A DNA stretch of 15,589 nucleotides from Pseudomonadota bacterium (GTDB lineage Bacteria > Pseudomonadota > Alphaproteobacteria > Micavibrionales > Micavibrionaceae): NCBI GenBank assembly GCA_016198545.1, contig JACQIJ010000127.1, positions 1-15,589 on the forward strand, given 5' to 3'. A program made the translations under genes and the position numbers. Numbering within the stretch: the stretch's first letter is position 1; every line of letters starts with the position of its first letter. Positions 1-6,749 of this stretch are shown here, in pieces. The notes beneath the pieces are model-generated. The model made no database searches, was not told the origin of the DNA, and worked only from the letters and a program-made list of their open reading frames with translations.

Positions 1-19
1 AGTGCCAGGTGCCTTGGGA

Positions 20-376
20 TCACGATTTCATGACGTAGGCGGGAGCAAGCTGATAGGTCGCCTGTCCGCCAGCGGGATGAAATACGCCAAAGTTGTTGTT
101 GCCCAGCGGAAAATCAGATGGCGTATTGAAAGCAAGATCGTCGGCTACCGCGCCTTTGCTGACAATCATGCGCACAAGCCCGGTGCGGATGCCTGCGGGA
201 TATTGAGTTAAGGTCGAACTATTGACAAGACTCGTCTCGCTCGATGCGTCGCCCGTGCCGGACCGCGTGGATTGTGTCACCGCGTAAGACAAGGCGGCAA
301 ACAGCGCCACCGCGATCAGGATCAGAAACAGCACGTTTCCGCGCTCCCCGCTGCGTTTGCATTCCATCGTATCCAT
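20..376 (-). CDS. Short pilin-like protein, last gene of the pilus operon
   Basis: A 118-residue protein. It has a short basic leader, the junction ERG|NVLF (G13/N14), and a hydrophobic segment at about 14-34, which is the layout of a class III signal peptide cleaved by a prepilin peptidase and leaving an N-terminal pilin helix. There is no Glu at position +5 of the predicted mature protein (the residue is Leu), so it is not a classical major pilin. The soluble part (40-118) has no cysteines and contains FGVFHPAGG and YQLAPAYVM. The start is well supported by AAAGGTGA 8 bases upstream of the ATG at 376. It follows the bitopic membrane gene by 79 bases. It ends at TGA, but the frame beyond the stop, up to the window edge, reads S-Q-G-T-W-H, which looks coding, so it may be truncated. 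A minor pilin or pilus accessory role is inferred from motif and context. Confidence 0.72.
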   Translation of the reverse strand: MDTMECKRSGERGNVLFLILIAVALFAALSYAVTQSTRSGTGDASSETSLVNSSTLTQYPAGIRTGLVRMIVSKGAVADDLAFNTPSDFPLGNNNFGVFHPAGGQATYQLAPAYVMKS

Positions 377-384
377 TGTTTATT

Positions 385-392
385 TCACCTTT
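385..392 (-). promoter_or_regulatory. Shine-Dalgarno of the pilin-like gene
   Basis: The coding strand reads AAAGGTGA, 8 bases before the ATG at 376. This decides the start in favour of MDTMECKR over the second ATG three codons later. Confidence 0.6.
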
Positions 393-455
393 CTGTTTGC
401 TTTCCAAAGACAAGCACTGTCGCAAAACCAATATACCACTGGAATCAAACCATTA

Positions 456-992
456 TCACTTCGGTTTGTCCACAGAAACTTTGTTGATTTTCAACAAAAC
501 CGCCAGTTTTTCCCGTTCGCATTCCCGTCCGACGCAGAGTTTTTCCACCGACACGCGCCATCCGGATCCGCCGTTTTGCACGTGTCCGATGGCTTCCCTG
601 AATTGTCCAAAGCTTGACGTATTCTGGGCGGTAATAAAAATCGCAGGTCCCTGATTTTTTATAGAAAGACCGGGGTAGGTGACTGCCATGATTTTCGTAA
701 AGTCTTCAACTTCTTTTGGGTTGATCGGCACGTCGGAAATTTTGGGAACCATCGGCTGCAGGGCCTTGGTTTCCTTCAGTTCGGCGCGCAGTTCGACAAG
801 GCCGCGCGCCTGAACCGTGGCGAACAATCCGGCAGCCGCCCCCGTCGCCCACGCGATGCCCGCGGCGACCAGAAGCGTTTGCCCAGCTGTCTGGGGCAGA
901 TGCTCCAGAAAATTGTTGAGGTCGTTCATTGCCTGCGTGCTGGTCAGCCGCTGCAACTTGCGCCAGTCTAACGACTTGAAATCAAATGCCAA
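456..992 (-). CDS. Bitopic inner-membrane pilus assembly protein, GspM/PilO/PilP-like
   Basis: 178 residues: a short cytoplasmic N-terminus (1-35), one membrane segment (about 36-60), a short helical linker (62-80), then a compact periplasmic domain (about 95-178) with two nearby cysteines, C153 and C158. Size and topology match the small bitopic subunits of type II secretion and type IV pilus platforms (GspM, PilO, or PilP of type IVb systems), which pair with a larger bitopic partner; the gene just upstream fits that partner. No family signature is recognisable, so the assignment rests on topology and position. The start is TTG: an in-frame TAG lies three codons upstream at 1002-1004, the next ATG is at codon 22 close to the membrane segment, and AGGG sits 7 bases before the TTG. 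Confidence 0.68.
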   Translation of the reverse strand: MAFDFKSLDWRKLQRLTSTQAMNDLNNFLEHLPQTAGQTLLVAAGIAWATGAAAGLFATVQARGLVELRAELKETKALQPMVPKISDVPINPKEVEDFTKIMAVTYPGLSIKNQGPAIFITAQNTSSFGQFREAIGHVQNGGSGWRVSVEKLCVGRECEREKLAVLLKINKVSVDKPK

Positions 993-1071
993 TTTATCGC
1001 CCTACCCAGTTTCCATTTTATCACGAAACGTATTAACAAAAATATAACATAAGAATCATATAGTTGGCCGG
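993..1071. other. AT-rich 79-base gap within the pilus operon
   Basis: This is one of the few sizeable gaps in the operon, between the 336-residue gene and the 178-residue gene. It is markedly richer in A/T than its flanks. On the coding strand it ends in GGGTAGGG, which serves as the ribosome-binding site of the next gene. I looked for a -35/-10 pair and found no convincing spacing, and I see no hairpin. Confidence 0.4.
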
Positions 1072-2082
1072 TCAGCGCGTCCCCTTGATGCGCACGCGCC
1101 CGTCTTTTTCGAGGCCCGGCACGATCTGGCAGCCGGCCAGCGCGCCATCGCAGTTGCTGAAAGAAGGCGGCACAAGTGCTTCCCATGAAATCTTTCCCTT
1201 GTCGATGGAATACTTGACGAGCGTGCCATCTATCTTCTGAAGCGCATCGAGCAATTCCTGGACGCGCACCATGTGCTTGATGGTGTCGCTTTGCAGGGCG
1301 TTGTACGCATTGATCATCAGGTCGGTTGATGCCTTTTCCGTAGCGCTATGCGCGGAGACGAGATCGCGCTTGATGAATCCTATGCTCGTAAACTGGTACA
1401 GGATAAACAGGCCCGCAATAAGATTGATGGCGATGCCGATGTAAAGCAGCATTACGGCTGTGGCGCGCGACAGTTTTTCAGTATTCAGGGCGCGGTTATG
1501 CCAGGGCACGGTTGTTGCCATCTCCGGATTGACGGTGACGAAGTTCGCATCCATGCTCTGGATGCGCGGCAGCAGCGTCCGGGCGGCGCCCAGATAAACC
1601 TGCATCCGGCCTGTTTCCGGATCCCATCTCAATGCCGATGCCTGGCCTTCCTGTTCGTACAGGTAAACGGTTTCACGATCCCAGTGCTCGCTGTTGCCCG
1701 GAAGCGCCGCCGCGAGCGGGCACCAGCTGTCAGGGTTTGACGCTAGCGAAGCGGACGGGCAGGCAAGATACCAGCACCGCCCCTGATCGACGGAGAAGCA
1801 GAAATGCACGCGCTCCGTCCCACAGGCCTGCGCGGCGGCGTTCCAGACAGCCTCGATTTCTGTTCCCGGCACATGGGGAACGGAACCCCCCACCAGATCG
1901 CCGGGCAAGTAGGGATACAGATTTGCCTTGAAGGTTTTGGCTTCGCCTGTGATGTAATCGGCAATGCCGGGTTTTGGACGGGCAGCGGGCGCAACGTCGC
2001 TTTTCGCGGAAGAATCGCCGTCTTCCTGCTTTTGCTTTGGCTTTATTTTGCCGATGAGCTTGTCCTTGACCGACAGATCCAA
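1072..2082 (-). CDS. Bitopic assembly protein with large cytoplasmic domain, GspL/PilO2-like
   Basis: 336 residues. A charged, Lys-rich N-terminus (1-40) is followed by a cytoplasmic domain (about 45-195) with five cysteines (C87, C95, C103, C108, C121), one membrane segment (about 207-231), a helical, probably coiled-coil stretch (237-290) and a small periplasmic end with C311 and C318. The order cytoplasmic domain, single membrane span, coiled coil, small periplasmic domain is that of GspL of type II secretion or PilO of type IVb pili, which connect the ATPase to the periplasmic parts. I see no diagnostic motif, so the role is inferred from topology and from its place after the GspF-like gene. 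The start is TTG, one base after the upstream stop, with GGAAGGAG 9 bases before it inside the last codons of that gene. The frame upstream has no other start before a TGA at 2113-2115. Confidence 0.7.
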   Translation of the reverse strand: MDLSVKDKLIGKIKPKQKQEDGDSSAKSDVAPAARPKPGIADYITGEAKTFKANLYPYLPGDLVGGSVPHVPGTEIEAVWNAAAQACGTERVHFCFSVDQGRCWYLACPSASLASNPDSWCPLAAALPGNSEHWDRETVYLYEQEGQASALRWDPETGRMQVYLGAARTLLPRIQSMDANFVTVNPEMATTVPWHNRALNTEKLSRATAVMLLYIGIAINLIAGLFILYQFTSIGFIKRDLVSAHSATEKASTDLMINAYNALQSDTIKHMVRVQELLDALQKIDGTLVKYSIDKGKISWEALVPPSFSNCDGALAGCQIVPGLEKDGRVRIKGTR

Positions 2083-2083
2083 A

Positions 2084-3304
2084 TTATAACGCTCCTTCCA
2101 TAAGACCGCCCATCATGCTGTCCAGGCCCATATTCATAACTGTCAGGGCATAGATGGCGCTGCCAAAGGCGATGGCAAGAAAAACACCGGTAAGGCCGAA
2201 AGCAAGCCACACGATAAGGGCATGCTTCGTCTTTGCCGCCGCGGCACGCATTTCCGCAACGGACTCCAATACTGTAGCAACTTGAGAAAGGTCGGACAAG
2301 CTGGCCAGTTCCAGCCTTTCGCTGCGGTTCAGGGGTTCATGGTCGAGCGCTGCGCCCAGCATGACGCCGCGTTCCAGCTCGACGCTGGCGTTTTGCCAGT
2401 ATTTTGCGACTTCCGGAACGGTCGTTGCTTCCGAGGATTGCTTGAGCGTATCGCCGATCGGCACGAGGCCGCGCAGCATGCGGGCGGCAGCCATCATCGA
2501 ATCCGCAAATCCAAGATCGCGCAGGTAGCCGCCGATCAGGGGGATTTTTCTCACGGCCCGCGCCGTCGGCCAGTCTGTCTTTCCTCTGTTCACCCAGAAG
2601 GAAAAAATACACCACGTCAGGAAAATGCCGCAGGCGAATGAAATGCCGATCAGGATGTTCCATGTCAGTTCAAGGTTATCGACGACGCGAAGATATTCCT
2701 CCAGCTTTTCCGCATCGGTCGGCGCGTTGCCGCGGAACCAGCCCAGGACCATGTCCTTGCCCCAGAACAGAGATTGCACGATCATGACGACGTCGATGCC
2801 AAGCCATGCCATCGTTCCGGCGATGGCGCGCGTGTTCTTTCGTTTTTGCGTGATTGAGTGGATGGCGTGCGGAATGCCTTCCTGCAGTTTATTGGCGCGC
2901 TCCGACGCGGCAAGGATGGCCAGCGTCCCATGATCGAATATCCGCAAGGCTTTCAGCGCGTCGATGACGCCCATGCCGCGCGCCAAGGCTTCGCGCGCAG
3001 GTGCAAGAATGTTCTGACGCATGGCATTGTCTTCCGCCTGGATAATTCGCCACAGCGCCACGCCCGGCGATGTCGATGTAGATCGGAACTGCACGCCGCG
3101 CAGAAGCTGCACTTGCCACCAACTGGATCGGGCAAGGAGACGTTCCAGCGGAGATCTTTCATGCGGCCGGATGGATAGCGCATATCCGCCTTTTTTGCTG
3201 ATTTCCATGCGCACGTCATCGACCGAGGGCATGTAATAAGATTCGACGGCCTTTTTGGGGCCGGAGGGGGAATCATATGCGACTTCCGCTACCCATTGCT
3301 GCAT
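2084..3304 (-). CDS. Inner-membrane platform protein, GspF/PilC/PilR family
   Basis: 406 residues with the duplicated F-domain architecture. The first cytoplasmic helical domain covers about 65-160 (with EALARGMGVIDALKAL and GTLAILAASERANKL). Membrane segments lie at about 163-182 and 213-237, the second cytoplasmic domain at about 255-355 (RKIPLIGGYLRDLGFADSM, then a helical repeat ending in SDLSQVATVLESVAEM), and the last membrane segment at about 361-390. The length matches the family norm of about 400. This is the platform that the assembly ATPase is thought to act on to push pilins into or out of the membrane. The gene follows the ATPase by 30 bases, as in type IVb pilus operons (PilQ then PilR). 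The N-terminal 50 residues (VAYDSPSGPKKAVESYYMPS) resemble the short N-terminal module that precedes the first F domain in GspF. Confidence 0.9.
   Translation of the reverse strand: MQQWVAEVAYDSPSGPKKAVESYYMPSVDDVRMEISKKGGYALSIRPHERSPLERLLARSSWWQVQLLRGVQFRSTSTSPGVALWRIIQAEDNAMRQNILAPAREALARGMGVIDALKALRIFDHGTLAILAASERANKLQEGIPHAIHSITQKRKNTRAIAGTMAWLGIDVVMIVQSLFWGKDMVLGWFRGNAPTDAEKLEEYLRVVDNLELTWNILIGISFACGIFLTWCIFSFWVNRGKTDWPTARAVRKIPLIGGYLRDLGFADSMMAAARMLRGLVPIGDTLKQSSEATTVPEVAKYWQNASVELERGVMLGAALDHEPLNRSERLELASLSDLSQVATVLESVAEMRAAAAKTKHALIVWLAFGLTGVFLAIAFGSAIYALTVMNMGLDSMMGGLMEGAL
2092..2099 (-). promoter_or_regulatory. Strong Shine-Dalgarno that fixes a TTG start
   Basis: The coding strand reads GGAAGGAG within the last codons of the GspF-like gene, 9 bases ahead of the TTG at 2082. 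It supports translational coupling of the two genes and use of the rare start codon. Confidence 0.65.
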
Positions 3305-3334
3305 GACTATAAACCGGCAGAGCTTTTAACTTAT

Positions 3335-5164
3335 TTATTCTTCCATATATGAAACGGCAAGCTTCGGATCCACATGGCCGCCTGTGACGAGGTCGATCAA
3401 CCCTTCGCGGCGGGTGTGGACGATAATGCCGTTCTCTTTGATTATATCATTAATATTACGCATAAGGGCCTCATAAATATCGTTTCTTTGTCCTGGCCCG
3501 AGGGTCAGCAATATGGCATCCAGAAGAAGCGTCCTGCCGGAAATGCCCGTGCGGCTGCATAAGTCGCAGCCCGAAGCGTTATGCGTCCGCACCGTGGTGT
3601 CAGGGGTTATGCCAAGCATATGGATTTCATGTTCGTTCAGGGCTTCGGCTGCGGCGCTGTGATGCGCGCATCCCTGGCACAGAACACGGACAAGGCGCTG
3701 GTTCATGATGGCCTTGACCTGCTGCGCCAGCGTATAGGTCGATGACCGCTCCCGTTCCGGCGGCATCAGGGATCGCAGGCGCTCGAATGTCTGCAGGGCG
3801 GTGTCGGCGTGAATGGTGGAGATAACGGTATGGCCCGATTCTGCGGCGCGCAATGCGGTTTCGACCGTGTCGGAATCGCGCATCTCGCCGATGATGATGT
3901 AATCGGGATCATGGCGCATGGCGGCGCGGATCAGATCCGCGAAGCTGCCGCCCGGCATTCCGGGGCGCACCTGCCATTGCGTGGCGTAGCGCAACTCGTA
4001 TTCGATCGGATCCTCGATGGTCAGAACGTGCTTGCGGCGGCGATCGATTTGCTGCACGCAGGCGTAAAGCGTTGTCGTTTTACCCGATCCGGTCGGGCCT
4101 GAAAGCAGGATGAGCCCGCCGCCGCCCTTGATCTCCGGCGACAGAAGCTTCGCCAGATAATCGCCGACATCCGCATGGCGACGGAAAAGATCGTCGAATC
4201 CTTTAAGAGAGGCGCGGTCGAGAAGGCGCAATGTCAGTTTTTCACCCTCCTGCGCCTGTGGGCCGGCGGCAACGCGGACGTCGATATTCCGGCCCTGCCA
4301 TGTGAACCCGAAACGACCGTCCTTGGGCGTTGTTTTATCGCCGAAGTTCAGGCCGGCGTCACGCTTCAGGAGCGTTGTCAGACGCGCCATGGCCTCGGGC
4401 GGCAGGAGATGCTGAGGCACGAGGTCGCCGTCAATGCGGTATTTTATCCAGTTCGGCGTATCGGGGTTGTTATCCTGCAGCAGGTGGATATCCGATGCGC
4501 GCATTTGCAGGGCTTCAGCCAGCATGTCGCGCTGGAACTGGTTCAGCAGAAGACCGTTATCGATGTCGTTCAACCACTGCGCCAGGGTTTTTTCGCAGCG
4601 ATCGGCTGACAGATCCTGTACCTTGCGCAGCGTTTCAAGGAGTTCCGCCCGGTCCCAAACCTCGGCTTCAATTTTTTCAACCTGAAATCCGCTTCGCTGC
4701 GCGGTGGACAGGAGCGATTTCATCTGGCGTTCATTCAGTTCATGCAGCGGGGCGATGCGCAGGACGCCCTGCGTCAGGCCAATCAGATGAATGCTCAGCG
4801 GCTGCCATGACTGCACGGGCAGGATCGAGCGCAGCAGGTCTCCCGTGGCGCGGTCGCGCACCCCTTCTTCTTCCTGTTCGGAAAAAGCAGCGGCGCCCGC
4901 CATATCGAGAAGCTGTTCGGTAGAACGCGACACGCCCTGATCCACCAGCATGACGCGTTCTTTTTGAACCATGTCGAGGTAGCGTTCGCGCCCCTCGCGT
5001 GCGCGTAGCTTGCGGCGATCCTGCCATTGGCGGCGTTCAACGCCATCCGGCGGCTGTCCGGAGGCTTTGCGCCGCTCCACGCGCTCGCGACGATCCCCGT
5101 CCACTCCTTCGGGGAGCGGCGGGGGGGCCTTTTTATTTTCTTCATGCGCGTCGTTTTCGCTCAT
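3335..5164 (-). CDS. Pilus/secretion assembly ATPase, PilB/PilQ/GspE family
   Basis: A 609-residue cytoplasmic hexameric ATPase of the type II/IV secretion superfamily. The N-terminal 1-65 is highly charged and Arg-rich. An N-terminal domain follows (about 115-200), then the N2 domain (ALQMRASDIHLL at 218-229; IKYRIDGDLVP at 240-250), the Walker A motif GPTGSGKT (356-363), the Asp box TIEDPIEYEL (382-391), Walker B DYIIIGEMRD (421-430) and the His box HTVISTIHAD (445-454). Cysteines C496/C499 and C533/C536 form the four-cysteine zinc site typical of extension ATPases (PilB/GspE) and absent from PilT retraction ATPases. It should drive pilin assembly together with the GspF-like protein. The start at 5164 lies 15 bases after the upstream stop, with GGGA close before the ATG. 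All catalytic elements are intact. Confidence 0.95.
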   Translation of the reverse strand: MSENDAHEENKKAPPPLPEGVDGDRRERVERRKASGQPPDGVERRQWQDRRKLRAREGRERYLDMVQKERVMLVDQGVSRSTEQLLDMAGAAAFSEQEEEGVRDRATGDLLRSILPVQSWQPLSIHLIGLTQGVLRIAPLHELNERQMKSLLSTAQRSGFQVEKIEAEVWDRAELLETLRKVQDLSADRCEKTLAQWLNDIDNGLLLNQFQRDMLAEALQMRASDIHLLQDNNPDTPNWIKYRIDGDLVPQHLLPPEAMARLTTLLKRDAGLNFGDKTTPKDGRFGFTWQGRNIDVRVAAGPQAQEGEKLTLRLLDRASLKGFDDLFRRHADVGDYLAKLLSPEIKGGGGLILLSGPTGSGKTTTLYACVQQIDRRRKHVLTIEDPIEYELRYATQWQVRPGMPGGSFADLIRAAMRHDPDYIIIGEMRDSDTVETALRAAESGHTVISTIHADTALQTFERLRSLMPPERERSSTYTLAQQVKAIMNQRLVRVLCQGCAHHSAAAEALNEHEIHMLGITPDTTVRTHNASGCDLCSRTGISGRTLLLDAILLTLGPGQRNDIYEALMRNINDIIKENGIIVHTRREGLIDLVTGGHVDPKLAVSYMEE

Positions 5165-5179
5165 CGGTTCCCAACCAGG

Positions 5180-6745
5180 CTACTGGCTGTTTGTGCTTGC
5201 CGACGCAGATGTCGCGCCGGAAGTGCCGCCACTACTACCCGATTGTGAAGATGTCCGGTTAACGGAAGATAAAGAGCGGTCAAAAAGAAGCAGCACTTTC
5301 TCGTCTTTGCTACGGAATTCTACTCCGCTTGCTCTTATGTTAACTTTCCATACAAATCCGCCTATGACCACGTCCTCCCCGTTGAAGACGATGCGGCTGC
5401 CGCCGGGGCCGGAGATGATGGCACGCGTCGGCGCATGGGATGTTACGACAAAACCATCCAGAACGCTGGCCGGATCGATGTTGTCGTCTCTGACAACGAC
5501 AACATCGGATGCAACTGAAGAGTCGCCCGATGCAAGGGTCGCCGTGCCGCTTCCCTCAGCGATTCGTATGGCTTTCGTATCCTGGCTGATGATTGTGGCG
5601 GCGGATCCTTTAACGGGAAGAACCAGGATGCCGCGCGCTCCGTCATGAAGAATCTGCACGTCGTCGAGGATGTCCCCTTCACGGACCGGCGACCATGTCA
5701 GCGTCAGCGGGCATGCTTCGACAGGATCGAGTATCAAATCGGCCACGCATCCTTTCTTGCTGATGCTGATGCCGCCATCGCCGCTGCCCAGGCGGATATC
5801 TTTTATTTTCAGCGGCGCATCTCCCACGTTTACAAGAGAAACCGTTATAGCGGACGTTGTCGCAATATCGCTTCCAAAGTCGACCTCGCTTTGCGAGCCC
5901 ACGAGAAGGCCTTTGCCAGGCACTGCTTCGGGAAACACCTTGGCTTCGCTTGTGTCTTTTGGCTCATACTTTCCATTCAGATTGACGCTGGCGACCGTTG
6001 TCGGGCCGGTGTGATCGATAAGAAGAACGCCGGTCGCCTGACCCTTCAGAATCGGCGACCACGTCAGAATGACGATACAGGCCTGCCCCGGCGTCAGTTG
6101 CGAACAATCAGTGCGCAGCGAATAACCGGCGCGGTCGGCTGCTTCAACGTAGACTGCGTTAATATCGATAGATTCCGATGTTACGTTGCGCAGGACGACG
6201 CCCTTGATTATCGGCTGCGCGCTTTCGAGGCTTCCGAAGTCGATTTCAGAAGGAATGGCCTCCACATCGCTTATGAATTTCTCGGAGGCGCCTTCGCCCG
6301 CGTCAACCTGTCCCGACAGGGTCGCCGTTACAAGGCGCGCGCGCCCGGAATGACGCATCAGCATTTCCACGCGCCAGGGGCCGGATTGCAATCCTTTCAC
6401 GGAAACGGCGACGGCGCACACGGCGCCGGCAGGCAACTCTTCCTGGCTGCACTGGTTGAGGGAAACGGATCCCGACACCGTAGAGGAGGGGTATAGCTGT
6501 ATGGCACCTGTCGTGATCGGGCGGCCGCTGTCGTTTCTGAACAGGACGACTACCTGCGCTGTTGCTCCGATGCTGACGCTGCCACCTTCTATCTCCGGCT
6601 CGACGGCGATGATGTCGCCGCCGCCACCCGCGCCGCGGGCGGAAGGGTCGTTGAAGGCGGTTGCGCCCGCGGGCGATATATGCAGACAGGTCGCGAAGGC
6701 CGTTACGCCGATTGCCCTCAGGGTTTTTTTGAGCAATGTCTTCAT
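5180..6745 (-). CDS. Periplasmic protein with three Ig-like repeats and a C-terminal GspC/PilP HR-like domain
   Basis: 521 residues from the ATG at 6745, four bases after the secretin stop, with AGCAGG upstream. The same frame extends further into the secretin gene, but only this start gives a clean signal peptide (1-30, AGATA|F). Three repeats of about 100 residues follow (about 48-146, 160-260, 280-380). Each is beta-rich, with a late cysteine pair (C99/C110, C214/C223, C333/C345) followed by a beta strand (LTWSP in repeats 2 and 3); repeats 2 and 3 open with EIDFGS and EVDFGS, as in ASH/DUF1573 (choice-of-anchor D) domains. The segment 427-489 (VLDGFVVTSHAPTRAII, then FNGEDVVIGG and VEFRSKDEKVLLLFD) resembles the HR domain of GspC or PilP, which in type II secretion docks on the secretin N0 domain. 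The tail (493-521) is Ser/Gly/Thr-rich. I infer a periplasmic connector between secretin and inner-membrane platform. No whole-protein family is recognised. Confidence 0.75.
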   Translation of the reverse strand: MKTLLKKTLRAIGVTAFATCLHISPAGATAFNDPSARGAGGGGDIIAVEPEIEGGSVSIGATAQVVVLFRNDSGRPITTGAIQLYPSSTVSGSVSLNQCSQEELPAGAVCAVAVSVKGLQSGPWRVEMLMRHSGRARLVTATLSGQVDAGEGASEKFISDVEAIPSEIDFGSLESAQPIIKGVVLRNVTSESIDINAVYVEAADRAGYSLRTDCSQLTPGQACIVILTWSPILKGQATGVLLIDHTGPTTVASVNLNGKYEPKDTSEAKVFPEAVPGKGLLVGSQSEVDFGSDIATTSAITVSLVNVGDAPLKIKDIRLGSGDGGISISKKGCVADLILDPVEACPLTLTWSPVREGDILDDVQILHDGARGILVLPVKGSAATIISQDTKAIRIAEGSGTATLASGDSSVASDVVVVRDDNIDPASVLDGFVVTSHAPTRAIISGPGGSRIVFNGEDVVIGGFVWKVNIRASGVEFRSKDEKVLLLFDRSLSSVNRTSSQSGSSGGTSGATSASASTNSQ

Positions 6746-6749
6746 GCCA

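Noticed and set aside
20..22. TGA in the pilin-like gene as a recoded sense codon
   Set aside because: Several intact genes in the window end in TGA (receiver, prepilin peptidase, bitopic protein, hydrolase), so a changed genetic code is unlikely.
244..654. Plus-strand open frame of 136 codons opposite the pilin-like gene
   Set aside because: Overlaps two minus-strand genes with good starts and topology; no recognisable domain.
4330..4923. Plus-strand open frame of 197 codons
   Set aside because: Antisense to the ATPase gene, whose domains are intact; the translation is Arg/Ala/Gly-rich shadow sequence.
5010..5648. Plus-strand open frame of 212 codons
   Set aside because: Spans antisense across the ATPase/Ig-repeat gene junction; low-complexity Ser/Thr/Arg translation with no motif.
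5645..6496. Plus-strand open frame of 283 codons opposite the Ig-repeat protein
   Set aside because: It is antisense to a gene with signal peptide, repeats and operon context; its translation is Arg/His/Cys-rich without domains, typical of a shadow frame.
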